Assembly: GCF_003086295.3 (NCBI RefSeq)
Contig: NC_092038.1
Location: forward strand, 97,309,837 to 97,373,836
Reading direction: 5' to 3'
Source: Arachis hypogaea
Taxonomy: Eukaryota > Streptophyta > Magnoliopsida > Fabales > Fabaceae
DNA: 64,000 nucleotides
The notes under the pieces: generated by a model
The model's database searches: none
Told to the model about the DNA's origin: nothing
The model's input: the letters and a program-made list of their open reading frames with translations, nothing else
Made by a program: the position numbers and the translations under genes
Shown: positions 20,053 to 30,999 of the stretch, piece by piece
How positions within the stretch are numbered: position 1 is the stretch's first letter
Layout of the letters: every line of letters begins with the position of its first letter

Positions 20053-21156
20053 GGTGGATTCATTCCTTGTTCTTATTTCTTTCTGCTTTTCAGTTTTTAT
20101 GTTGTATGTTTATCTATGTTTTGTGTCTCTACTTCATGATCATTAGTAGTTAGTAACTATGCCTTAAAGTTATGAATAATTCCATTTAATCCTTCACCTT
20201 TCTTAAAAGAAAAATGTTTTAATTCAAAGGAACAAGAAGTGCATGAATTTCGAATTTATCCTTGAATTTAGTTTAATTATATTGATGTGGTAACAATACT
20301 TTTTGTTTTCTCAATGAATGCTTGAATAGTGCATATTTTTTATCTTGTTGTTTATGAATGTTAAAATTGTTGGCTCTTGAAAGAATGATGAACAAAGAGA
20401 AATGTTATTGATGATCTGAAAAATCATGAAATTGATTCTTGAAGCAAGAAAAAGCAGTGAAAAAGCAAAAAGCTTGCGAAAAAAAATTAATTGGCGAAAA
20501 AAATAATAGAAAAAGAAAAAGCAAGCAGAAAAAGCCAATAGCCCTTAAAACCAAAAGGCAAGGGTAAAAAAAAGGATCCAAGGCTTTGAGCATCAATGGA
20601 TAGGAGGGCCCAAGGAAATAAAATCCAGGCCTAAGCGGCTAAATCAAGCTGTCCCTAACCATGTGCTTGTGTCATGCAGGTCCAAGTGAAAAGCTTGAGA
20701 CTGAGTGGTTAAAGTCGTGATCCAAAGCAAAAGAGTGTGCTTAAGAGCTCTGAACACCTCTAACTGGGAACTCTAGCAAAGCTGAGTCACAATCTGAAAA
20801 GGTTCACCCAGTCATGTGTCTGTGGCATTTATGTATCCGGTGGTAATACTGGAAAACAAAATGCTTAGGGCCACAGCCAAGACTCATAAGTAGCTGTGTT
20901 CCAGAATAAACATACTTAACTAGGAAAGTCAATAACACTATCCGAAATTCTAAGTTCATAGAGAAGCCAATCATTCTAAACTTCAAAGGAAAAAGTGAGA
21001 TGCCAAAACTGTTCAGAAGCAAAAAGCTACAAGTCCCGCTCATCTAATTAGAATTAATATTCATTGATATTTTGGAATTTATAGTATATTCTCTTCTTTT
21101 TATCCTATTTGATTTTCAGTTTCTTAGGGACAAGCAACAATTTAAGTTTGGTGTTG
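20053..21156 (+). other. Element C 3' non-coding region
   Basis: No supported ORF. Around 20640-20900 it shares text with the structured 3' domains of the other Athila-like elements (CATGTGTCTGTGGC at about 20814). It ends with the pre-LTR box CTTAGGGACAAGCAA and TTTAAGTTTGGTGTTG directly before the 3' LTR. Confidence 0.65.
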
Positions 21157-22389
21157 TGATGAGCGGATAATTTATATGCTTTTTGGCATTGTTTTTGGGC
21201 AGTTTTTAGTAAGTTCAAGCTACTTTTAGGGATGTTTTCATTAGTTTTTATGTTAAATTCACATTTCTGGACTTTACTATGAGTTTGTGTGTTTTTCTGT
21301 GATTTCAGGTAATTTCTGGCTGAAATTGAGGGACTTGAGCAAAACTCTGAAAAAGGCTGACAAAAGGACTGCTGATGCTGTTGGAATCTGACCTCCCTGC
21401 ACTCGAAATAGATTTTCTGGAGCTACAGAACTCCAAATGGCGCGCTCTCAACGGCGTTGGAAAGTAGACATCCAGAGCTTTCCATCTTTATTCGGGAATT
21501 GACGACGTAAAGTGGCACTCAATGCCAAGTACATGCTGCTGTCTGGAGTTAAACGTCAGAAACACGTCACGACCCGGAGTTGAACGCCCAAAACACGTCA
21601 TAACTTGGCATTCAACTCCAATAAAAGCCTCAGCTCGTGGATAGATCAAGCTCAGCCCAAACATACACCAAATGGGCCCTAGAAGTGGATTTATGCATCA
21701 ATTACTTACTCTTGTAAACCCTAGTAGCTAGTTTATTATATATCTTTGGACGTTTACTTCTCAGATCATGGGGGCTGGCCACTCGGCCATGCCTGAACCT
21801 TTCACTTATGTATTTTCAACGGTGGAGTTTCTACACACCATAGATTAAGGGTGTGGAGCTCTGCTGTACCTCAAGTTTTAATGCAATTACTACTGTTTCT
21901 ATTCAATTCTCTTTATTCCTATTCTAAGATATTCGTTGCACTTCAACTTGATGAATGTGATGATCCGTGACACTCATCATCATTCTCACCTATGAACGTG
22001 CATGACTGACAACCACTTCCGTTCTACTCTAGGCCAGGCGCATATCTCTTAGATTCCCCAACAGAATCTTCGTGGTATAAGCTAGATAGATGGCGGCATT
22101 CATGGGGATCCGGAAAGTCTATTTCTATCCCTTTATTTTATTTATCTTTTAAATATCTAATCCAATTACATTTGACCCTATGAATCCACTTAACTGAGAT
22201 TTACAAGATGACCATAGCTTGCTTCATACCAACAATCTCTGGGGAATCAACCCTTACTCACGTAAGGTATTACTTGGATGACCCAGTACACTTGCTGGTT
22301 AAGTTGAACGGAGTTGTGTCCACACATAGTTGAAAAAGCAATGAATTTTACAAAATACAATAACAAAGGAATCACAATTTCGTCCACCA
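21157..22389 (+). repeat. Element C 3' LTR (1233 bp, with deletions)
   Basis: Same termini as the 5' LTR. Relative to it, about 477 bp (13277-13753 equivalent) are missing, plus a deletion of about 27 bp that cuts the TATA box (the sequence becomes TTATATATC) and a smaller one near the equivalent of 12587-12602. Target duplication GCAAT follows at 22390. Confidence 0.92.
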
Positions 22390-22448
22390 GCAATCAAAGG
22401 AGATCGGAACGCAAGGTTTCAACACCTTGAAGATGCCCAGCCGATATT
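22390..22448 (+). other. B1 3' UTR remnant between elements C and A
   Basis: 59 bp of host element: the GCAAT duplication of C, about 49 bp of B1 sequence, then ATATT (22444-22448), the left target duplication of element A. No gene. Confidence 0.85.
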
Positions 22449-24490
22449 TGATGCCAGGGCATTTTGGCCAGTTTCACTGACCTTTTCTTTACTGTTTTTA
22501 GGTAGTTTCATTGCATTTTCTTAGGAAATAAGCTAGTTTTGGGTAGAAAATCATTTACATCCTGATTCAAGCATGCATTGTGCATTTTACATGATTTCAT
22601 GAGGATTTTGCATGATTTTAATGACAAAATTGATATTGCATCCCCCATGACTTGGATTAGAACTTTGATGCACTTTTTTGCTTGATTTCAAGACAAAGGA
22701 AGCAAAGAATGGGAGTAACTTGCAAGGCTAAGGAGAAAAGTGATTGCCAACGTTAGTGACACTCAACATTGTCACTAACGTTGGCCTAAGGTGCAAAGTA
22801 CCACGTTAACTCCCACGTTAACTTGGTTAATGTGGGAGCTAACGTAAGAGATGAAGAGTTGTCGACAACGTTAGTGACACTCAACATTGTCACTAACGTT
22901 GAAGCAACCACACAACCCCCAAGAGCCACGTTAACTTCCCCGTTAACTTGGTTAACGTGGAAGCTAACGATGAGGAATGAAGGATGGGCCAACGTTAGTG
23001 ACACTCAACATTGTCACTAACGTTGGGATGGCTAAGAGTGGCCACGTTAGAAGCCACGTTAACCTAGTTAACGTGGACTCTAACGTGTGACCTATGGGCA
23101 CATTGGAACGTTAGTGACAATGTTGAGTGTCACTAACGTTCTCGAAGGTTGGCAAAAGCCACGTTAGAAGCCACGTTAACTTAGTTAACATGGGCTTTAA
23201 CGTGAAGCAAGAAGGGGCACACTGGAACATTAATGACAATGTTGAGTGTCACTAACATTCTCGAAGGTTGGCAAAAGCCACGTTAGAAGCCACGTTAACC
23301 TAGTTAACGTGGGCTTTAATGTGAGGCTAAGGGGTGCATTGGAACGTTAGTGACAATGTTATGTGTCACTAACGTTCTCAAACTTATACTTTCACTAAAT
23401 GTTAAATACCCCTAACGTCTTGAGCTAAAGTCTCTACCCACTTCACACTTTCTCTCTGCAAGTAAAGCCAAGCCCAAATGAAGAAAGGAACTGCTTCAAA
23501 CTCAAGACCCAAAGGCCCAAGACTTGAAGAGCCAACTAGAAGCTGCGAAGAATAGTATATATAGGAGTAGCTTTGAATTATTTAAGGGGCGGACGGAGAG
23601 CTAGGAAATAGAACTACTCTTTGTATTTTACTTTCTCTGCACTTCTAGCTTTATCATGTATTCTCCATCTTTGATTTTGATTTCTAGAGCTATGAATGAC
23701 TAAATCCCTTTCATTGGGTTAGGGTGTTGTAATTTGATGGATCAATACTAGTTTTCATTATTCTTCTTCTATCTTTCCTCTAGATTTTACTTGAAAGCTT
23801 TCGATCTTCATCCAATTGGATAGTTATCTTGGAAAAGAAACTATTCAAACTTGGATCTCTTCGGAACCTTGAAAGAGGAATGAAGAGATCAGCTAGAAAT
23901 GCTTTCTCATGCTGGACCAAATTGGGTGTGGATGGGTATGTGGCTATAACCCTCTCAACACTTGATTTGGGAAATGCATGTGGTATAATCAGTGACCATA
24001 CTTCATCTCTTCTCATGAGCAATTGACCAAGGAATTGGCTATTGATCAAGATTTGAGAGATTGAACCACAAGAAATTGTTGTTCAATCACTTAAGATTGC
24101 CAAGGAGATCAATGAGTGCATTGATTGAGGAAGAGATGAGAATGAAATTGATTCGGAGAATGCAACATCTCCTGAGCCCAATGAACTCCCCATTTCTGAT
24201 TTTACCCATTCTCTTTAATTTCTGCAATTTACTTTTATGAGCAATTCCCCCATTCCCAATTACAATTCTACAATTTACTTTCAGTCATTTACTTTCCCGC
24301 CGTTTTATTTTCTGCAAGTATCAACTCTATTCATGGATTCACTCAACTAGAACATTCCTCTAATTAAAGTTGCTTGATCAATCAATCCCTGTGGGATTCG
24401 ACCTCACTCTATTGTGAGTGTTTACTTGACGACAAATTCGGTACACTTGCCAAATGGAGATTTGTTGAGAAACAAGTTTTCCCCCGATCA
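22449..24490 (+). repeat. Element A 5' LTR (2042 bp)
   Basis: Contains the alternating palindrome array (about 22745-23380), TATATATA at 23556-23563 and the U5 block GTGGGATTCGACCTCAC. It has fewer palindrome units than the solo LTR at 5111, and the unit content near the left edge of the array differs from that of the 3' LTR. Confidence 0.93.
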
Positions 24491-24496
24491 AGTTTA

Positions 24497-24514
24497 TGGC
24501 GCCGTTGCCGGGGA
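24497..24514 (+). other. Primer-binding site, tRNA-Asp (element A)
   Basis: TGGCGCCGTTGCCGGGGA, perfect 18-base complement of plant tRNA-Asp 3' end, six bases after the LTR. Confidence 0.95.
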
Positions 24515-24777
24515 TTGATTGTGCATCGACAATGATTACATTAGAGGATCACTAGATTGAGCATTTTTGTTTTGTTTGATTTAATTTTCTGTTTGAGTAA
24601 TTTGCTTTCTATCTTAGTTAATTTCTCCCCTCCCCTGTTTCTTAGTTTTTCTTTGTTATTTACAATTTAGTTAACTAACCCCACTAACTGTTTGATATAA
24701 TGCATCACTGACACTAACAGTAATCCTAACGAAATACTCTCTGCATTTCTTTTCTTTGCTTGTACTCTGTTGGTTGC

Positions 24778-27560
24778 AAGACAGGGAGAAGAGGCGGGGC
24801 TTCAACTTCCTTTGATTCTGAACATGAGAGAACCTTCTTGAGATTAAGAAGGGAGGCAAAAGAAAAACGTGTGGTTGTTGCTGAAGAAGAGGAGGAACAT
24901 TTTGAAGAATACTTTGAAACAACCATGGAAGACCATCGTGAGGAAGAGGTTCACAACCATGGTGGAGAAGGTAGAGCAAATCCTGGTGGGGAGGATAGAA
25001 GAGTCTTGGGCTCTTATATCAACCCAAACCCAGGGAACTGCAGAAGTAGCATCCAAAAGCCAACCATCCATGCCAACAATTTTGAACTGAAGCCACAGCT
25101 CATCACACTTGTTCAGAATAGTTGTTCATTCGGAGGAGGTGTCCAAGAAAACCCCAACCAACACTTAAACACCTTCCTGAGAATATGTGATACAGTGAAG
25201 TCCAATGGCGTTCAACCTGACGCCTATAGACTGCTGTTGTTTCCATTCTCACTCAGAGACAAGGCAGCCAAATGGTTGGAGTCTTTTCCAAAGGAGAGCT
25301 TGACAACTTGGGATGATGTGATGAACAAATTCTTAGCAAGATTTTACCCCCCTCAATGAGTCAATCGGCTGAGAGCTGAGGTTCAAACTTTCAGGCAACA
25401 AGATGGTGAGACTCTATATGAAGCATGGGAGAGGTTTAAAGACCTAACAAGGAGATGTCCATCCGATATGTTCAATGAATGGGTGCAGCTGCACATCTTC
25501 TATGAAGGAATGTCATATGAATCAAAGAAGGCCGTAGACCATTCATCTGGAGGTTCTTTGAACAAGAAGAAGACCATTGAGGAAGCCATAGATGTCATTG
25601 AAACTGTAGCTGAGAATGACTTCTTCTGTGCTTCCGAAAGAGGGAACACTAGAGGGGTAATGGAGCTAAACAATGTAGATGCTCTGCTGGCTCAAAACAA
25701 GCTCATCACCAAGCAGCTAGCTGACCTCACCAAGAAGATGGAAAGAAGTCAAGTAGCAGCAATCACCAATTCAACTCAAGAGGAAGCAAGTGAAAAGGAA
25801 GAGGGCACTCAGGAATAAGCTAACTACATTGGGAATTCACCTAGACAAAACCATGATCCATACTCAAAGACCTACAACCTTGGATAAAGGAATCACCCAA
25901 ACTTTGGGTGGGGGAATCAACAAGACCAAGGCCAAGATCAGAGACGTCACAACCCCAACAACAATGCAGCTCACCAACAATTCACACAGAGGACATATCA
26001 ACAAAACCACATTAACACATCTCATCCTTCTACCCCTAATCCCAACCTACCATCATTTGATGACAGAATCTCAAAGATAGAAACCCTCCTTGAAAGCATA
26101 TGCAAAGACATTCAAGACAATAAGGTGTTCAAAGAGGAGGTGCGAGCCAGTATGAAGAATCGGGGAGAAGCAATCAAGAAGCTGGAATTCCAAGTGGGAT
26201 ATTTATCTGAGAAGATTCCCAAACCCACTTATAGCTTCCCAAGTGACACGAAGAAGAATCCGAGAGGTGAAACGAAGAAAGTAAGATGGGAGGATTGCAA
26301 CATGGTCACTACAAATGATAAGGAGACTGAAGACAAGCCAAGCAATCTGTCAGAACAACCTGAAGATACCTTAGTAGAGAAGGAGAAGAAAGACCATCAA
26401 GGACCAGAAATCTCACAACAGGAGCTGCTGAGACTATATGCACCATTTTCCCAACTGCCTAAGGGTGCTGTGGGAAAGAGAATATACTCAAGGTTCTTGG
26501 ACTTGTTTGCATCCTTGAATGTGAACATACCATTCATCAAGGCCATTCAGCAAATGCCAGCATTCATCAAATATATGAAGGAACTTCTTCCCAGGAAGAG
26601 TCCACTCAAGGGGGGCCAGACTATAGTGATGAACAAAGAATGTAGTGCTCAGATTCAACCTGAGCTACCTACAAAAAGAAGAGACCCAGGGAGTTTTCAC
26701 ATCCCTTGTGCCATAGGGGAGACACTTTTTGATAGAGCACTTTGCGATTTAGGAGCAAGCATCAACTTAATGCCCCTATCCCTGGTGAAAAGGATGCAGA
26801 TCAACGAGATACTACCCACAGATGTAGTCATAAGGTTAGCTGACAAGACTCAAAAGCAAGCAATAGGAGTGGTGGAAAATGTGTTGCTCAAAGTTGGAAA
26901 ATACTTTCTTTCAATAGACTTTGTCATCCTGGACATGGAAGAGAGTCACCTGCACCCAATCATACTGGGGAGACCATTTCTCGCTACTACTAGAGCACTC
27001 ATAGATGTGGAGAAAGGGGAGCTAATACTGAGAATCCATGATGAGTAGCTTAGCTTTAATGTCTTCAAAGAAGAAGACCAAGAGTACAAGGAATCAAGCA
27101 AACATCATGATGAGCTGTTAAAGGAAGAAGCAAGCACTGAAGCACAGCCAGCTCATCCTGAGATTCACTGGTTGATGGACAAGGCAAACAGCAAGTGCCA
27201 CAGGTCAAGGAAAAATTGGAAGAACCTAAGCCACCAGAGGCTTGTGAGGACATCAACAAAAGCTCGTCAAAAAAGGAGGCCACCAAGAATAAGAAAACAG
27301 CACCAGGGGCAAAGAAGAAGGTACCAAGGGGGTGGCGGAACAAGAAGATCCCTACGGAAGATTTCTCCCCAGGGGATAAAGTAATCTCAGCCTACTTCAT
27401 AGACATCCCCCCTAATCTCCCTACTGTGCCATCTCAGTTACCTAAGGTTTTCACCATCAACAGAGTTCTCTCCTTGGAGCATGTAGAGATAATTGATCCA
27501 ACCAATGGATATAAGTCCACTGCCAGAGGAGAAGACTTCAAGCACTACCAACCTCCTTGA
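24778..27560 (+). pseudogene. Element A Gag-protease-integrase-tail fusion ORF, degenerate
   Basis: Aligns over its whole length with the intact ORF of element E. The ATG used in E is absent here (the matching residue is Lys), and the first in-frame ATG is at 24925. Order: Glu-rich N-terminus, NNFELKPQLITLVQN, Gag domain (RLLLFPFSLRDKAAKWLES), Asn/Gln-rich linker, protease (RALCDLGASINLMPLSLV, HPIILGRPFLATTRALIDV), then a basic segment (VPRGWRNKKIPTEDFSPGD) and a tail ending FKHYQPP that resembles integrase C-terminal sequence. Nonsense codons lie at 25357, 25816, 25885 and 27046, and a frameshift near 27195. No zinc knuckle is visible. Non-functional copy of an established fusion architecture. 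Confidence 0.87.
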
Positions 27561-27571
27561 TGAAAGCAAAA

Positions 27572-27619
27572 CGTCAAGCTAGTGACGCTAAAGAAGTGCT
27601 TCATGGGAGGCAACCCATG
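27572..27619 (+). other. Two-hairpin motif (element A copy)
   Basis: Hairpin 1: CGTCA, loop AGCTAG, TGACG (27572-27587). Hairpin 2: CATGGG, loop AGGCAA, CCCATG (27602-27619). Starts 11 nt after the ORF stop. Confidence 0.85.
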
Positions 27620-28415
27620 CTTTATATGCTTTGAGAAAATAGTGAATAAATCAATATTCATGAATTCCAACCGAAACTTGAGAAACACATGTGAAATTCT
27701 TGATATGTAGAATATAGTGGAGAACAAGTTTGGTGTTCAAAGCATTATTCTTAAGGCTTTGAACACAACTTTTCATCACATTGCTCCAAACTAAGTTTGG
27801 TGTCACCTTATGGTGCCACCAATATGCAAATAAGGATACACAGTTAGTTAGTAGTCGGAGTTCATGAATAAACAAAAATCCTTTTTCTTGCTTTTATTAT
27901 GCTAGCCATAGAATTCAATTTGGTTCAGATATTCCTTTTTACTTTTCTCATTTTATTTTATAGGGAAAAGAAAAGAGCATTGAGGGGATTGATAGGACAA
28001 GTAAATAGAAACGGTTCAGCACTTTATGAAGAGAGACACACACACGTGACTCAAGGAGGAATGCATTGGAAAATGTTGCCATGCAACATGCAAGAAAGGA
28101 GAACCTTGATGACCGAACCAATAACCATCATAAAGTGGTAATCCTTGTCCTTTAGCATGCATAACCCCAACCGTCCATCAAGCAACAAGTCCATCAATCC
28201 ACACCCTCCATTCACTTACAACCTCCCTATATAAGTCACCCTTGTTCCGTACCCATCCTTAACTTTCCTCACACACTCTTCATACATATCCATTTCGAAA
28301 CGCAGCACTTCTTACCTCATTACAAACATTTCTCCTCACTCTCTTCATTGCCATAAAACCCTAAACAACCAAAAGTCTCCACAACCTTACCACCTTCACA
28401 TAATAACTATCATTC
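27620..28415 (+). other. Element A region between gag-pro and ORF3
   Basis: No ORF is supported. Motif copies at 27725 (first base changed) and 27792. The last 190 bp resembles a plant promoter and leader: TATATAAG at 28228-28235, then pyrimidine- and CA-rich sequence up to the ORF3 ATG. Confidence 0.65.
28228..28235 (+). promoter_or_regulatory. Internal TATA box for ORF3 (element A)
   Basis: TATATAAG 188 bp before the ORF3 ATG, in the same position as in C (200 bp) and E (174 bp). Predicted only from sequence and spacing. Confidence 0.55.
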
Positions 28416-29894
28416 ATGGCATCTTCAAGTGCCAAGAGAAGGAAGGGAAAAGAACCCATGGAGGAACACCCATATGATGAGAAGAGGTTTAGAAGCCTGC
28501 ATCATGCATTGGAATACAGGTGGATGGTTGATAAGGAAATCATCTATGAGTTGGGATTTCAGGTTAAGAAGAGTGAGTGCCCAGAGATCGCAGAAAAGGT
28601 AGAAAGGAGAAGATGGGAGCTCCTCACTGACCCGGTCACTAAGGTGAATGCAAACCTCATAAGATAATTTTATGCAAATGCAGTCCGGTATGATAAGAAA
28701 GATGAGTCATATACAAGCTTTGTGAGAGGAAAGATGGTGGGTTTTGGTCCCATGAGTGTAATGAGGGCATTGAAGCTACGATCTATACCGTTTGAAGAAG
28801 AAAGTTATCACTCAAGGATGGAAAACAACCCCAATTATGACCAGCTCTTGCGAGACCTTTGTGTCCCCGGAGCTGACTGGGAAAGGGGCGTGGGAAATAA
28901 GCCAAAATTCATCAAGAGAACAGATCTCACTCCTGAAGCCAAGGGGTGGTTTGAGCTAGTGAGGAGATCTATCCTCCCAGCTGCAAACAACTCGGAGGTG
29001 AATCTGGAGAGAGCAACAATGGTGCATTGCATACTCAAAGGAGGAGAAATCAAGGTTCATGAAATCATAGCTCAAGGCATTAGAAAGATGGCAGAGAAAA
29101 GTGATGCAAGAGGAACGTTAGGTTACCCCAGCACTATTTACCGAATATGCAAGAAAGCTGGGGTGGAGTTTGAAGATGAGGATCCTGTATGGATAAAGGA
29201 AGGCATTCCAATAACTGTCCGAAGGATGAATGCTGCAGCATCCCCTGTACCGCAAAAGAAGCAAAGAAAGAGTACAGGCCCTCAAGTAGTGGAAGGACAA
29301 GCCCTAGAGGGGCAAGCACCACAGATCTTGGACATGCACCAACTACAGGAAGCCATTAATGGCTTGTCCAGACAGTATTTGGAAGGCCAAGGAGCACAGA
29401 AAGAGCTTCAACTACAGATGATGGAACAGCAACAAAGTCAAGGGCAACAATGGGGAGAAACATTCCACAGGATGGAACAAAGGCAAAATGAGCAACAAGA
29501 GTCCATCAAGAGGCTAATCAACATCCAAGCACATCAAGGGGCACACATACATGAGATGCATCGAAGACAAATAGAACACACAGAACTACTGGACGAGCAA
29601 AGGGCATTTGCAGAAGGAGTTTACATGAGTGAGACAGGGCATCACATAAACACTCAAGCCAGGCTCGGGTACCTAGTAGGACAGCTGCCTATATTACACC
29701 CAGGAATCGCAAGGTATGAAGAAATGAAGGATGAATTAGCATGAGAAGAGAGACAAAGGGTGGAAGAGAGTCATGAATCAGTGAGGAAGCCACTTGCGGA
29801 TTGGAAGCAAGCGAGATTGGCACGGCTGCAAGGAAGTGCAGGAGGACACAAGGAGGACCAGCAAGGAAAAGAGCATGGACAGCTACAAAAGTAA
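28416..29894 (+). pseudogene. Element A ORF3 (putative plant transposon protein)
   Basis: ATG at 28416 (MASSSAKRRKGKEPMEE). Conserved segments: RRWELLTDPVTKV, FYANAVR, VRGKMVGFGPMSV, EAKGWFELVRRSILPAANN, KGGEIKVHEIIAQ. The C-terminal third is Gln/Glu-rich with heptad-like text (ELQLQMMEQQQSQGQQ), probably coiled coil. Nonsense codons at 28665-28667 and 29742-29744; the frame stays open between and after them to 29892-29894. The N-terminal start MAxSSxxKRRKxK is shared with E, which supports the chosen ATG. No secretion signal or transmembrane segment. Function unknown. Confidence 0.82.
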
Positions 29895-30999
29895 AAGGTG
29901 GTGGAGTTCCTTCTTTACTCCATCTTTTCTCTATGCTTGAATAAGGAAGATCTTGTATGAAATAGAACATGCTTCCATATTAGCTTAAGCACTTTTCAAT
30001 TTTGTCTTTTAAGCTTTTGATTGAAAATGGTTTATGATTCTGGTTGGAGTGTCACTGCATCTTTCATTTACTTACTTGTATGCTTGTCTTTTAAATCAAA
30101 TGACAAGAGAATGAGTGTTTATGTTTCTAAAAGACCAGAGTGGAGCCCATAATGTGGAAGTGTATTCATGAATCTTTGGGGGTAATCATAAGTTATCTAA
30201 GTTGGTTCAACCACAAGGTTAGGATGACAACTATCTATCCTGAATACTTTACTTTTGATATACCCATGAGACTAAGATAACAACAAGATCCTAATAAGAA
30301 AAAAAAAGGGGAAGAACAATGGAAGTGAAAAACAAAAGAAAAAAGAGTAAAGCAATAAGGCTAGGCACCAATGGTTTACCTTAAGACATGTGTCTGTGGT
30401 GCTCCTGTGTGGGGAATCTACTTGGATGAATAAGCTCTTAGGGGTGCTTTATCACTTGGTAACTTGGGTTAACTAACCCGGGATTATCAGCTAAAAATCT
30501 ACTATCAAGAGTAACCCTCACTACAGAACACTTAGTAACCCACAGAGGTGCTGGACACCAAGGTCTCAAGGAAGAAAATAAATGAACCAGATGCCTGTGG
30601 TGTGTATGTATGGGGGAGAGACTTGAGGGAGTAAGTCCTTAGGGGTGTTTCAACACCTAGCACCTTGAACAAACTGGTTCGTGAGTGTTGGCTGAAAGCT
30701 TATCTTAAAGAGTTGCCCCCTTACAGAGCACTTAGCCTGAAGAACACAAACAACCCTTGAAATAACAATAAAAGGATCAATAAATAAAGGTCTCATGGGA
30801 TATAACAAAGTGAGTATTTTAGGAGATGATAAAGGTCTGAAAGCCAGCAGTGGAATGAACCTAAGTTGCTATGCATGAAACCACCATAAAATCAGTAATA
30901 TGACTTCCACAAGAATGACTCATTTCTCTGGAGATTACATTCATCATTCTCTTGTTCCAGTACTTGCTTAGGGACAAGCAAGCTTTAAGTTTGGTGTTG
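29895..30999 (+). other. Element A 3' non-coding region with structured domain
   Basis: Closely similar to 3540-4470 of element 1. It carries the AACT-loop hairpin GGGTT/AACCC at 30466-30479. The second AACT hairpin (30667-30680) has lost its closing pair here. It ends in CTTAGGGACAAGCAA and TAAGTTTGGTGT (30986-30997) immediately before the 3' LTR. No ORF. Confidence 0.7.

Larger units (their letters stand above)
12265..22389 (+). mobile_element. Element C: complete Athila-like element without RT/integrase
   Basis: 10,125 bp with 5-bp target duplication GCAAT at 12260-12264 and 22390-22394. Starts TGATGAGCGGATAATT and ends CGTCCACCA. Contents: 5' LTR, tRNA-Asp PBS, 1.5-kb leader, gag, protease, two-hairpin motif, palindrome block, ORF3 with its own TATA box, and 3' LTR. 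No RT, RNase H or integrase sequence was found, so it is non-autonomous. It may correspond to a described non-autonomous peanut gypsy family, but I cannot confirm a name. Confidence 0.93.

Noticed and set aside
24497..24514. Possible tRNA-Asp gene fragments at the PBS sites.
   Set aside because: Only about 18 bases match the tRNA 3' end, at the exact position expected for a primer-binding site; no tRNA body is present.
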